Assembly (NCBI GenBank): GCA_017979445.1 | Contig: CM030711.1 | Location: forward strand, 15,950,922 to 16,014,921 | Direction of reading: 5' to 3' | DNA from: Akebia trifoliata | Lineage: Eukaryota > Streptophyta > Magnoliopsida > Ranunculales > Lardizabalaceae | DNA length: 64,000 nt | Shown here: positions 1 through 10,185 of the stretch, piece by piece | Position numbering within the stretch: position 1 is the first letter of the stretch | How the letters are laid out: every line of letters begins with the position of its first letter | Notes under the pieces: model-generated | Database searches by the model: none | The model's input: only the letters and a program-made list of their open reading frames with translations | Told to the model about the DNA's origin: nothing | Program-made: the position numbers and the translations under genes

Positions 1-48
1 ACAGCAAATGGTTCTGGAAATAAGCAAGAATGTAGAAACAATGCTTGC

Positions 49-199
49 CTGTGCACAAAGCACGGAAGTTTTCAACAGTTTTGGGGACAACACCTCCAAA
101 GAGGCCCACTACAATCCTACCAACAGGCTCACCCCCAATTTCAACATCAAAGAAGCACTTCGTTGTTACTTCTGCTTGCAGCTCTAGACCCTCTAGACC
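49..199 (-). CDS. Plastid-type cyclophilin, exon 3 (partial gene)
   Basis: Peptidyl-prolyl cis-trans isomerase of the cyclophilin family. On the minus strand a TTTTAG acceptor (200-205) opens an exon of 50 codons plus one base. It contains the N-terminal cyclophilin strands: [20 protein letters not shown] followed by [14 protein letters not shown], which is diagnostic of the family. The frame continues in phase from exon 2. The exon ends ACAG followed by GCAAGC, so the donor is probably the minor GC type; reading on instead gives residues that do not match the family's conserved EKG-YGYKG segment. The catalytic Arg/Phe core (FHRIIKDFMIQGGDF region in relatives) and the C-terminus lie off the left edge. 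The sequence resembles the chloroplast stromal ROC4/CYP20-3 group, but I cannot separate it from other plastid cyclophilins without the rest of the gene. Confidence 0.88.
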
Positions 200-250
200 C
201 TAAAATGGAAAGATCGCCAAAATTTGAAACCCAAAAAAAGAAAAAATTAA

Positions 251-396
251 TCATAAATAATAAAGAAAATATGATGAGAGGAAATAATTCTGGCAATAAT
301 CAGCAATAGTGCATGTAGAAACCAGAAGGTCAAGTGGACATAATAAAGAAAATATGCAGAGAGGAAATAATCCTGGCCACAATCAGCAATATACAT
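251..396. repeat. Imperfect ~83-bp direct repeat in intron
   Basis: Two neighbouring copies of an AT-rich segment share TAAAGAAAATATG, GAGGAAATAAT and AATCAGCAATA in the same order, with a period of about 83 bases (261 and 344). No coding potential; a simple tandem duplication in the intron. Confidence 0.7.
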
Positions 397-956
397 AGAT
401 GGAATAAATGCAATAATCAGATGTCTTTACAAAATGTACTCAAAAAATAAAAATAAAAACAAGTTACTTGATTAACAAAGATTGCCGTAATGTAGGATTT
501 GGGAGCCTATCAAAGTTGATTGCAAGACAATAAGAAGCAAAGGAAACAAACAATATTTAGAATTCTGCAAAATTGAGATCAAAATTTGATAGTTTTAATT
601 GCACCATTGGGTAACATATGGAGAGATGATCGTGTTGACTTGGCCATATGCAAACCCACTACGGTATTTGCATGGTGCTCTATAGTGAGACAAACAAGAA
701 AATGGTGGATAGTTCAAGTTTACTAATGTGCATGTAGAGATGAGATCAACCACCACAAATTGCAATGATTAAATAGGAGGCTCTCATATTTAAAATTCAA
801 ACATCAAGGAAAACAACGATCTATAAGTAGTGATGCGGCAGGTGCCAGCTAGCTTAGTTTGTAAGTCTATGGGTGGGATACTATAGACACTGTTCTCATT
901 AAAAACAACCTTAAACTTTAATAATAATAAAAAGTTGACGTATTGCAATACAACCT

Positions 957-1551
957 TGAGGTTTTGGGTTGTCTGTTAAAATGGGGCTACCTATTCAAAG
1001 TTTTATCTCTTGGAATGGGAATGAGGTATCATGGGAATTTGGACTCAAAATAAATTTTAATGATTGGAAGGTCCAAGTGGTTGGTGTGCTCATCAATTGG
1101 ATCCTTGCCTATAGCCCCTACGAATGATGATCGGTGGGTGTGGGCATGTAGTAAGGATGGTATATACTTTGTTAACTCTTTCTGAAAATCCTTAGTTTTT
1201 CTCCATCTGAGGCCCAAGGATTCCCTCTAAAGTATCTCTCTTCATATGATCAACAACCTTAAACAAGATTATAACTTTTGATGATATCATTGCCAGGGTC
1301 ATTATCATATTGACTTTTGTTGTATGTGCAGATCTGGTGGTGAATCGGTCAACCACCTTCTTTTGCATTGTCATTTTTCTCAGCAAATATAAGCATTCTT
1401 CCTATCATTATTTCATATCCATTGGTGTTTTCCTTCCTTTATTAATTCCTTATTTCAGAGCTGGTAGACTACAACCTTTCATCAAGGAAGAAGATCCTCT
1501 GGAGACTTGCTATGTTTGTCATATGTTGGAGGGGAGTATATGGAAGGAAAG
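957..1551 (+). mobile_element. LINE-A, left part (5'-truncated)
   Basis: Degenerate plus-strand non-LTR retrotransposon remnant. Translation gives WVWACSKDGIYFVNSF and then CCMCRSGGESVNHLLLHC, the zinc-binding region at the C-terminus of plant LINE ORF2 (zf-RVT type). Frames are broken by stops and indels. It is cut at 1551 by the copia element and resumes at 9686. Endonuclease and most of RT are absent, as expected for 5' truncation. A candidate target duplication is CAATACAACCT (946-956) against CAATACCATCCT (9969-9980) beyond the poly-A tail; the match is imperfect. Confidence 0.75.
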
Positions 1552-1679
1552 TGTTAGTAGTAGGGGTACATGTGTAATTTTATCTAAAATATATGGGCCG
1601 ATGGTTAGGGTTGGAGTCACTTTTGACTCTCACACGTTTTCTCAATTCTTCTCTTCTTTCCTAAAACTCTTATTCTACA
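1552..1679 (+). repeat. Copia 5' LTR
   Basis: Starts TGTTAG and ends CTACA. The second half matches 9595-9680 closely (ATGGGCCGAT, GGTTGGAGTCACTTTTGA). It is about 30 bases shorter than the 3' LTR because of an internal deletion near its start. Confidence 0.85.
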
Positions 1680-1691
1680 TGGTATCAGAGC
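1680..1691 (+). other. Copia primer-binding site (initiator tRNA-Met type)
   Basis: TGGTATCAGAGC directly follows the LTR end. This is the classical plant copia primer-binding sequence, complementary to the 3' end of initiator tRNA-Met. Confidence 0.9.
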
Positions 1692-2093
1692 ACATCGTAA
1701 AATAAGGGTTTGATTTTTCCTCTATATTTTCTCATCTTTTCTTCTGTGTTTCCTCTTGATTTTGGAAAATTAGATTTTATTCATCAGATTGAAGCTTATA
1801 AATTCTTTGGTGTTTAAATCATCTATGTAGAGGATGGTTTTTTCTGTCATGAGTGTGTATATCTCATAATGTGATCATGTTGCAAAAGGGTTTTGTGGTT
1901 TGGTGGTGCTGCAACTAAGTTATGTGGTTGTTGTTGTTTGTGTGATTTTTGGGATGTACGATTTCACCAGAGAGATTTTTCTCATTGTTTTGGAGATTTT
2001 TCACGAATCTTGATTTGAAGGGAAAGCACCGAAAAATTGTAGAGAAATTTTATTGTGTTTTTCGTTGTAGATTAATGGAGTAGAAAAAGATTA

Positions 2094-2900
2094 TGGGGAA
2101 TTCTCAAGACCTTGTAAGGGTTCAATTGACTTCCATTAAACTCAATGGAAGCAATTACATACAATGATCCAAAGCAATAGAGGTATTTTTGAAAGCAAAA
2201 GGGGAGCGTATTCACTCGATCAGGATAAGCCTAATTCTAATGACCCTACTATTATAGATGCATGGGAATAAGAAGATGTTCAGATTGTAACGTGGATGTA
2301 GAACAATATGAAACCACAAATTAGTATTAATTTTATGTTCTTGGACACCACTAAGGAGATATGGTAGCGGGTGAAGAATATGTACTCGAGATCTAATAAT
2401 ATCACTCAGATTTATGAAATCCCTCAAGAGAATTTTTTTTGCTACAAGATGACAAGACACTCTAGAAGATTTTTGCAAGCATGATGCATGTACGTGAGGA
2501 ATTAAATCAGTATCAGCCCATAACTAGTGATATTCAAAAGATGCAAAAACAGAGGGAGGATATGGGTGTTATTAGGTTGTTATCCTCAATCATGCTAAAG
2601 TATGAGGCTGTTAGGTCTCAAATCTTGGGCAGCCAACCTCTCATATCTTACTGATGTGTTCTCCCGATTTAAGAGAGCCACGTTATCAAATAGCAATAGT
2701 GGTGGCGGTTGCGAATGTTGTGGTAATCATGGTGGTTGAGGGATTCATGGTAGTAATGGTGGTGGTAGAGATTTAGGAGGGCCGAGGTGGAGGCCGTGGA
2801 ACCCATAAGAGCAACCATTGTGGCCTTGATGATCACACAATAGACTATTGTTGGGATTTACATGGTAGGACCGCTGCCCATCAGACCACCATCGATTCAA
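2094..2900 (+). pseudogene. Copia gag remnant
   Basis: Capsid-like polyprotein start. The first residues read MGNSQDLVRVQLTSIKLNG and then NYIQ, the N-terminal copia gag signature (a Trp after it is replaced by a stop). Later, out of frame, come fragments of the UBN2-type capsid domain and a zinc-knuckle-like CGLDDHTIDYCW near 2815-2855. At least half a dozen stops or shifts occur, so no functional protein can be made. Confidence 0.75.
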
Positions 2901-3289
2901 GATGCATCTCAGGCACTTATTCTTATTCCTTCTGATCAAGTCACGGAGGAGTTTATTCTTCTTTCCAAAGAAGAATATGGACAAGCTCATTGCTAGATTT
3001 TCTCAATCCCAGGCCTCCTCCTCTACTATTACTTTACCCTAGACAGGTATGGCATCCACTTGTTTATTGTCCACATCTAGTTCTTAGATCATTAACTATG
3101 GTACGTCATATCATATGACAAGTAATTCTAGTTTGTTGTCTTCTTTTCGTTCTACCTGTCTAAGTGTGAAACTGGCAGCTGGTTCTTTTTTTAAGGTTGT
3201 TGGGTTGGGTACATCTCAATCTCATCTTGATATTTCTCTGTCTTTTGTTTTTAATAGTTCTTTTCCACCTAGTGTTAGTAGTACAGAGT

Positions 3290-3860
3290 CCTGTACTTTT
3301 AGTTTAGTTCATTCAGATGTTTGGGGTCCAATAAGAATTACATCACATCTTAATTTTAAGTATTTTGTTACATTTATGAATGATATTTCAAGAATAACTT
3401 AGTTGTTTATGATGAAAGACCGTTATGAATTGCTTACTATTTTTAAAGCCTTTCATATGGAAATACAAACTCAATTGATTTGTCAATTTGTGTTTTACGA
3501 TTTGAATCTGCCAAAGAATACTTTCTTGGTGATTTTGGTATTTATCTTCATTCTGTTGGCATTATTCATCAGTTGTCTTGTATACATAAACCTCAACAAA
3601 ATGACATTGCTGAACAAAAGAACCTTCATCTTTTGGAAATTGCCCACGCTTTGAGGTTTCAGATGAATGTCCCTAAGATCTTTTGGAGTGGTGCCATTCT
3701 TACTGCTCGTTATCTCATTAATTGGATGCCGAAACCTGTTCTTAATGGTAAATCTCACAAAAGTAATTATTTCCTAACAGTCCTTTTCACTGACCTCCAC
3801 ATATTTTTGGTTGCATTTTTTTTTTCATCATTTGGCACAAGGAAGAGACAAGCTGGATCC
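3290..3860 (+). pseudogene. Copia integrase remnant
   Basis: Frames between these points give LVHSDVWGP, the first catalytic Asp region of copia integrases, then a decayed stretch ending LRFQMNVPKIFWSGAILTA and YLINWMPKPVL, the typical end of the integrase core. Stops at 3403 and later, plus frame changes, make it a pseudogene. Integrase would insert the cDNA copy into the genome. Confidence 0.75.
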
Positions 3861-4289
3861 TAAAAGTTTAAAATGTGTATTTCTTGGGTATCGCGTACAC
3901 AGAAGGGTTATTGATGCTACAATCCTACTTTACGCAAATATTTTGTATGTGATGATGTTACATTCTTTGAGTTAGTTCATTATTTTTGTGATAACTCTTC
4001 TAATGACTGTACCAGTAGTCTTATTACATTGTTTGTTCCTGTTTCTATTACCCCTCCAAGCATTCCATTGCATGTTTCCATCATTCCTCATCTCTAGGTA
4101 TACTCCAAAAGAAGAGTTACTACGCCACCACCTGCTCCAGTTCCATTGCCAGTTCTACCTTTACAAAAGTTTCCTCTTGCTCTTCGTACAGGTACCATTC
4201 TTGTGTTACCAAGCATCAAATTACTAATTTTGTTTCATATAATTCATGATCTTCTTCTTTGTCTTCTTGTATTTCTTCCATGCTTTCTA

Positions 4290-5110
4290 TTTCAATTCCT
4301 ACAAGTTTTCAGAATGCTTTATCTAATCTGGGTTGGAGGACAGCAATGAAAGAGGAAATGACTGCTCTTCATAGTAATGGGACATGGACTCTCGTTTATC
4401 TTACACCTGGGAAGAAAGTTGTCCGATGCATATGGGTGTATGTTGTTAAGTTTCAACTTGATGGCAAAGTGGAGAGAATGAAGGCATGACCAGTAGCAAA
4501 GGGTAATACATAGACTTATGACATTGATTATGTAGAGACCTCCCCAGTGGCTAAAATTGCCTCAGTGCATGTGATTATTTCTTTAGCTAAGCAAGTTGAG
4601 AAAAGTACTATATGGTTAAAACAATCTCCAAAAATGTGGTTTGGGAAGTCCAATGATGCAATATTTGAGTTTAACATGTCAAGATGTCAAACAGATCATT
4701 CAATTTTTCATTTCCATTCTACTGGTGGATTTATTAAATTAATCATGTACGTAAATGATATTGTGTTGACAGGGAATTGAAAGGCTAAAGTCATTTTTGT
4801 AGTTGAGGTTTCACACAAAAAACTTAGGTAAATTGAGGTATTTTCTCTGCATTAAAGCAACTCACACAAAAAGTTGTATTAGTTTTTCCCAGAGGAAGTA
4901 CACTTCGGACCTTCTAAATGAAACTGGATTACTTGGGTCCAAGCCAATTGATATACCCAAGGATCTTAAACAGAAGTAGACTATTGATAAGGGAGACTTG
5001 TTGACTGATCCAGGTAGGTATAGGAGACTTGTTGGAAAATTGAATTACCTCACTATTACTAAATCGGATATCTCATTTGCAATTAATACTATTAGTTAGT
5101 CTATGGAAGC
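4290..5110 (+). pseudogene. Copia reverse transcriptase remnant
   Basis: Shows the copia RT start (W-AMKEEMTALHSNGTWTLV), then LKQSPKMWFGK, and the catalytic loop as MYVNDIVLTGN at about 4745-4777. The first catalytic Asp of the usual YVDD is Asn here, which should abolish polymerase activity. The downstream segment (SKPIDIP, then GRYRRLVGKLNYLT) leads towards RNase H. Stops occur at 4487, 4778 and later. Confidence 0.82.
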
Positions 5111-5139
5111 TCTTGGAATACCTCATTAGCTTGTTGCAC

Positions 5140-5297
5140 AACAAATTATCTGGTACTTGAAGGGCTCCCCTGGCCGTGAATTATTGTATAAGGCCAATGA
5201 TCGTAATCATGTGGAAGGTTATACAAATGCAAATTGGACCGATGTTCTTTCTGATAGGAGATCCACCACTAGGTATTGTACCGTATTGGGAAGTAAT
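5140..5297 (+). pseudogene. Copia RNase H, first half
   Basis: Reads YLKGSPGRELLYK, then GYTNANWTD with DRRSTTRYCT and LGSN, the start of copia RNase H (usual GYSDADWAG and RRSTSGYC). It stops being copia at about 5297, where LINE-B begins. The domain resumes at 9188 with SSEEAEYKAM. Roughly 14 residues between the two halves are missing. Confidence 0.8.
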
Positions 5298-5451
5298 TCG
5301 GCTCTTTCAACTCAATACCTATCCTTGTATGATTGTTCTTTGAAAAAAAAAACTGCTCGATAATGCATTGTTTGATTCATAACGAGATCACTAATTTTTA
5401 GGATTTGGGTTTCAGGGGAATTTTAATGATTTGGAGCTAACCGAGGTAACA
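5298..5451 (+). mobile_element. LINE-B, left part
   Basis: Plus-strand LINE remnant inserted in copia RNase H. The recognisable part is LGFGFQGNFNDLELTEV near 5395-5448, equivalent to the FGFRRTFNDWEVDML segment of LINE-C, which lies before the C-terminal zinc-binding region of LINE ORF2. It is interrupted by LINE-C from 5452 and continues near 8480. The left boundary is set where copia homology ends and is uncertain by about 20 bases. Confidence 0.65.
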
Positions 5452-5775
5452 TTTTTTTTTATCAATAAAGATAATTTTATTAAAGAGAGAAAACTAAAGG
5501 GTTGAGGTGACCAACCCATAATAAGGGAACCAAGAGGAAAAGAAAACAACACAACAAAAGATGAAAGAAGACAACAAAATCCAAGCAACAAGTTACTCTC
5601 TCGGCATCGAACAAATCCTATCCCACCGCACAACGAAATCTTCAAAGAAAACCCCCTTGAACTCTTTATAGAGCTTGCTCCAAGAATACATGAACTCCAA
5701 AATAGAAATGATAAGACCTTCCAACGTAGCAACTCTCCCTTCAAAGATACATCTGATGCACTCTTTCCAGATGCC

Positions 5776-7077
5776 CTAACAAATTGCAAATGGAGCCAAG
5801 AACCACAGAATTTGTTTAGAAGCCAAAAAAGAACCTCCCCACACCAACCAAGTTTCCACAACCGACTTAACTAAACAAGGAAAACAACCTACTAACTCGA
5901 ATAGCGACAAGAAATGCGACCATATGTGATGTGCCACCCGACAATGAATGAATAAATGATCCACCATTTCGTCCTGGGATCTACACATGCAGCATTGATT
6001 TGAAGAAATTAAGCCTCTTCTAATAAGCTGATCCAAAGTAGCTAGTCTCCCTAAAGACGCCAACCAAAGGAAAACCGATATCTTCGGAGGAATCTTACCA
6101 CCCCAAACTAGAGAATATGGAAATGACATAGTACTCCTTGTGGCAATGTCAACATACAGAGATTTAACCGTGAACTTCCTGTCCCGAGTTCCTCCCCACG
6201 ACCTCTTATCTTCCGAAGGGTTCTGCACGTAACTATTATCCACCAAAGAAATAAGCCTTCCTAGCATGTCCACCTCCCAATCATTGAAGGTTCTTCTAAA
6301 CCCAAAGTCCCAATTAAGCACATCATTAACAGAGCTCTTGAAAGCCGAGATCACTTGATTCTTTTTTAAGGATACTTCGTAAAGATTAGGAAATGAGTCC
6401 TTAAGGGATCTACTTCAACACCACCAATCCTCCCAGAATCTAACTTTAGCCCCAATCCCAACCTTATAATGCACTTTTCTCTTAATTAAAGGAAATCTTT
6501 TGAGGATGCCCTTCCACACACCGCAACCTGATGCACCTCTCACCAGGCCACTCTCCCAACCATTCCCATTGGTCCCATATTTATCCACAATCACTTTCCT
6601 CCAAAGACTTTCCCCCTCATCCCCGAACCTTCAAAACCACTTCCCCAACAGAACCGAATTCATAGGACCAAATTTGCAAATTCCCAAACCCCCATTCTTC
6701 TTAGGCAAACAAAGCTTGCTCCAATTCACCCATTGATACTTTCTCAAGCCGTCTTTGCCATGCCACAAAAAATCACGACAGATTCTTTCTATGTGCACTT
6801 CCACATGTCTAGGCATGAAAAACAAAGAGAGAGTGTAGATGGGAATACTAACCAGAGCACTTTTAATAAGAGTAACCTTCCCACCTTTCGATAACAGCTT
6901 TGCTTTCCAGGTGCTAAGTCTCTTTCTCATTCTTTCGATCACCGGCTCCCAAATGTCTTTGCTAGTGCATCCCATCCCCAGCGGGAACCCCAAGTATGTA
7001 GATGGAAGGACCCCTATCTGGAACCCGATCGATGCCACTACTACCTCCAAACCTTCTACCTCACCTACCGCATACAC
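5776..7077 (-). pseudogene. LINE-C ORF2 C-terminal region
   Basis: Continues from RT on the minus strand: LPSTYLGFPLGMG, then LSTWKAKLLSKGGKVTLIKS and PKKNGGLGICKF (7000-6680), then a break, then WGGKIPPKISVFLWLASLGR and CCMCRSQDEMVDHLFIHC with IWSHF (6115-5900). The Cys/His spacing is that of the zinc-binding domain at the end of plant LINE proteins. The reading frame is broken near 6360-6630. Confidence 0.82.
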
Positions 7078-7149
7078 TTTGCTCTTGCGAAGATTAACCG
7101 AAATACCCGAGATTGCCTCTAAACACCCAAGAATACCACTTAAGAAGCT

Positions 7150-8230
7150 TAACTATCTCAATAATCCAAAAAGATTAAGGTATCGTCTGCAAACTGTAGG
7201 TGGGACACCACATGTCCTCCCACCCTAGTAGAATAACTAGATATCTCCCCCTCAGCCACCGCCTTAGATAGCATCCTACCCAAGGCCTCCATGACTATCA
7301 CAAACAAAAAAGGCGACAGCGGATCTCCTTGACAAAGACCCCTCGAACTACTAAAGTACCCATTTGAAGATCCATTCACTAAGATCGAAAACATAGAAGT
7401 TGAAATGCACTTCATGACCCATCTAACTCACTTTTCGCCGAACCACATCCTCCTCAACAGATACTTCACCAGATTCCAGTTGACATGATCATAAACTTTC
7501 TCTAGATCAACTTTACAAACTAACCCCGGAATTTTCGCTTTTCTCCTCGAGTCAATGCATTCATTTGCTATAAGGACCCCATCCAAGATTTGTCTCCCTG
7601 ATACAAAAGCTCCTTGAGCCAGACTAATGATATTACTTAACACTGTCTTGAGCCTAGTAGCCAAAACCTTTTATATGATTTTATAAACTGAGCTCACCAG
7701 GCTTATCGGTTTAAGGTCCATGATATCTTCTGTACCCAACACCTTGGGTATAAGAGAAAGAAAAGTACAATTAGAACCCAAATCTAAATAGCCTTCCATA
7801 TAGAAATCCTCTGCAGTCGCCATCACGTCATCTCTCACTATCTCCCAACATGCTTTGAAGAAACCTAAAGAAAACCCATCCGGCCCCGGTGCCTTATCAC
7901 TAGCCAAACCACACACCACTCCCAAACCTCATCTTCATCAAATGGTCTTTCAAGCCACCTCTGTTGGTCTAGGTAAATGCTATCAAACTATAAAGATTCA
8001 AAGTCGGCCTATCCACGAACTCTTCCGAATACAGATTCTTGTAGAATTGCACCACCCCCTCGGACACCTCCTCCTTACCTACCTTCCAAGAATCATTCGC
8101 TTTCAGCTTTGAGATAAAGTTAACCTGACTATTAAAATTTGCCATGCGATGGAAAAAAGATGTATTTCTATCACGTTCCTTAAGCCACCGCACTCTCGAC
8201 TTTTGTTTCCAATATATGTCCTCCATAAAA
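7150..8230 (-). pseudogene. LINE-C reverse transcriptase
   Basis: Non-LTR RT of LINE ORF2, which would copy element RNA at nicked target DNA. On the minus strand the order is SRVRWLKERDRNTSFFH (about 8195-8145), DKAPGPDGFSLGFFKACW (near 7890), [44 protein letters not shown] (near 7330-7290) and FADDTLIF near 7195-7170. The FADD active site is intact. Stops near 7668 and 7427 and frame changes break it into several pieces. Confidence 0.85.
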
Positions 8231-8479
8231 GTTATTCTTTAAAATTCAACTTCAAGATCTGCTCGTCTTAGCCGCTCCTCATTGCCCAAACCTCCTCTCT
8301 CCTCTTTGGCCTCAATCTCTTACAACTCCAGCAACGCAGCACTTTTCCTATCATGCACAGACCCAAACGTTTCTGTATTCCAGATTTTCAACTTCTCTTT
8401 GATAGCCTTCAACTTTAACCTAAAAAATTTTCCTACTCTTCCATCAAACGAGAGCTCGCTCCACCAGGATATGAGGGAA

Positions 8480-9187
8480 TGTGTCAAGGCTACGGAAAAG
8501 AGATTCACTGTTCTATCTTTCTACAAAGCCCTTCTTCCTAGATCAAAAATTTCTTATCAAGAATCTCTCACTTGGTCAGTTCTTGTTCCTTTCAAGGTGT
8601 CCTTTGTTTGGCTTGCTTCTTTAAAGAGGATTCTCACTTTAAATAACCTTAATGCCTGTGGGTGGATCACTCCGAACTTTTGCTCCCTGTATATGAGCGA
8701 TGAGAAAATCGTGGATCATACTTTAGTCCATTGTTCTTTCTCTCGAGGTATTTGGGTTTCTTTTTTATCCTTGTTTCAAATGAATTGGATTTTCCTAAAA
8801 CCTACTTGTTATTAGAAGAGTGGCTTATAATATCTTCTCTCGTAGAAAAAGACACCTATGGGCCATTCTTCCTTCGGCCATTGCTTGAGGTCTTTGGAAA
8901 GAGAGAAACAACAGGGTGTTTCAAGACAAGAAGAGTAATGCGTAAGCAATTTATATGAAGATTTTAGGATATTTCTTTGGGCAAAGTTAAACAATGAGTT
9001 CATTGGGGTGCCTTTTGGAGACTTTGTGTTTAGATGGGATAGTCTTTATAATTAGTTGGTTGGCTTTGCTTTTTATTTTTCTTTTGTTTTTTGCTTTCTT
9101 GTTTGGGGGCTATCTCAGCCTCCTTTGTACTCTCCTTTTGATATTTTTAAAATCTTTATACCTATAAAAAAATAAAAAATAAAAAAA
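8480..9187 (+). mobile_element. LINE-B, right part with poly-A end
   Basis: Resumes with EKRFTVLSFYKALL and then SFVWLASLKRILTLNNL and DEKIVDHTLVHCSFSRGIW, the same zinc-binding LINE region as LINE-C but on the plus strand. The noncoding tail ends in an A-rich run with AATAAA-like steps (9164-9187). Because both LINE-B and LINE-C carry this region, they are two elements and not one copy inverted by twin priming. Confidence 0.8.
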
Positions 9188-9415
9188 ATATCTAGTGAAG
9201 AGGCCGAGTACAAAGCCATGTCTCATACATCTTGTGAGCTAGAATGGTTTAGACGCCTCCTTCAGGAGCTTGGTTTTACAGTGAATACACTTGTGAGACT
9301 CTTTTGTGATAACCATGCAATCATACACATCACATCCAATCTCGTGTTTCACGAGATGACTAAACATATTAAAGTAGATTGTCACTTTGTTCGTGACAAA
9401 CTTTATAAAGTCTGA
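9188..9415 (+). pseudogene. Copia RNase H, second half
   Basis: Reads SSEEAEYKAMSHTSCELEW, then CDNHAIIHITSNLVFHEMTK with HIKVDCHFVRDKL, the conserved end of copia RNase H (Glu and Asp catalytic positions, then the HIEVDCHF box). A stop at 9413-9415 comes earlier than in relatives, where an ADIFTK box follows. Confidence 0.85.
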
Positions 9416-9510
9416 AGATTTGCTAACTGATCTGTTTACAAAGTCATTAACTTGTTGTAGAGTGGAATATATTTGTAACAAGTTGGGATTATATGATATA
9501 TATTCTTCAA

Positions 9511-9680
9511 CTTGAGGGGAAGTATTAGAAGTAATAACTTATTAGTAGTAAGTGTATATGTGTAATTTCATTATATGTTCGAGTTGATATTTATGGGCCG
9601 ATGATTAGGGTTGGAGTCACTTTTGATTCCTCCCATGTTTTCTCCATTCTTCTTTTTTCTCCTCAAAATCTTATCCTACA
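9511..9680 (+). repeat. Copia polypurine tract and 3' LTR
   Basis: CTTGAGGGGAAG (9511-9522) is the plus-strand primer tract. The LTR follows at 9523-9680, starting TATTAG (TG mutated to TA) and ending CCTACA. It carries about 30 bases missing from the 5' LTR. The flanking AAAAG is the second target-duplication copy. Confidence 0.83.
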
Positions 9681-9968
9681 AAAAGAAACAACAGAGTTTT
9701 TACGGGAAAGAGTGTTCCCTCCAGGATGCCATTATTAGCATAGTTGATTATTCATAATTCTTGTGTAAAATTTTCAAGGAGTTATAAGGGTTGTTTTTGA
9801 AGACCATTTTGGGTTACATATGCATTGAGGTGAGGTGTCCTTGCTTTGTAGTAGGGATCCATCTTTTTATTTTTTTTCTTGGTTGTGGTAGGCTTTTTCA
9901 GCCTCTTTGCCTTATATCATTAAAATCCTCACTTGTCAAATACTTAAAAAAAAAAAAAAAAAAAAAAA
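9681..9968 (+). mobile_element. LINE-A, right part with poly-A tail
   Basis: Continues LINE-A from 1551: with one target copy removed, the frame reads WKERNNRVF across the copia site, a common motif late in plant LINE ORF2. It ends in about 21 A residues (9947-9968). The TTTCAGCCTCTTTG trailer resembles that of LINE-B (9106-9125), so the two are related. Confidence 0.75.
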
Positions 9969-10185
9969 CAATACCATCCTAAAAAGGCTTTCTAGAGTAT
10001 ACAACACTGCCACCTTTATCCACAGTGTTTGTTTCTCTTCAACCTCAATAGTAAACACAAAACCGAGATAAACCACAACTACGTACACCAGTAATGAAAT
10101 CCCGGCACTTGGTCTTATTTGCATCTTCTCTCGCTTTGTTTGAGTTTATTTATGAATAAGCGAAACGATGAAATTTAGGACTTAC

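Larger units (their letters stand above)
5452..8479 (-). mobile_element. LINE-C, 5'-truncated, inserted in LINE-B
   Basis: About 3 kb minus-strand non-LTR element. Its 3' end is a poly-T on the plus strand (5452-5460) next to the TTTATTGAT-type end common in plant LINEs. Going leftward it encodes the segment before RT (WWSELSFDGRVGKFFRLKLK), the RT domain and the C-terminal zinc-binding region. The endonuclease is missing, so it is 5'-truncated near 8475. No clear target duplication was found; LINE-B appears to have lost about 25 codons at the site. Confidence 0.85.
1552..9680 (+). mobile_element. Degenerate Ty1/copia element in LINE-A
   Basis: Short LTRs (128 and 158 bases) flank gag, integrase, RT and RNase H remnants in the Ty1/copia order. 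The primer-binding site TGGTATCAGAGC abuts the 5' LTR and a purine tract abuts the 3' LTR. The target duplication is GAAAG (1547-1551) and AAAAG (9681-9685), four of five matching. Joining the flanks restores a LINE reading WKERNNRVF, so the element landed in LINE-A. It is itself split in RNase H by LINE-B and LINE-C (about 5298-9187). Many stops and an altered RT active site show it is dead. Confidence 0.88.
200..10185 (-). other. Intron 2 of the cyclophilin gene, ~10 kb
   Basis: Bounded on the minus strand by a GTAAG donor (10181-10185) and a TTTTAG acceptor (200-205), with the reading frame kept between exons 2 and 3. About 90 % of its length is transposon: LINE-A, a copia element, LINE-B and LINE-C, one inside another. 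The stretches 200-956 and 9981-10185 look like original intron. They are AT-rich with no coding signal apart from a short direct repeat. Confidence 0.8.

Noticed and set aside
1310..1705. 131-codon plus-strand ORF
   Set aside because: It spans the LINE-A/copia LTR junction and is a composite of two transposons.
6500..7228. Plus-strand ORFs over LINE-C
   Set aside because: Antisense shadows of the minus-strand RT and C-terminal region.
5298..9187. Single LINE with twin-priming 5' inversion
   Set aside because: Both orientations carry the C-terminal zinc-binding region and their own A-rich 3' ends, so two elements are needed.
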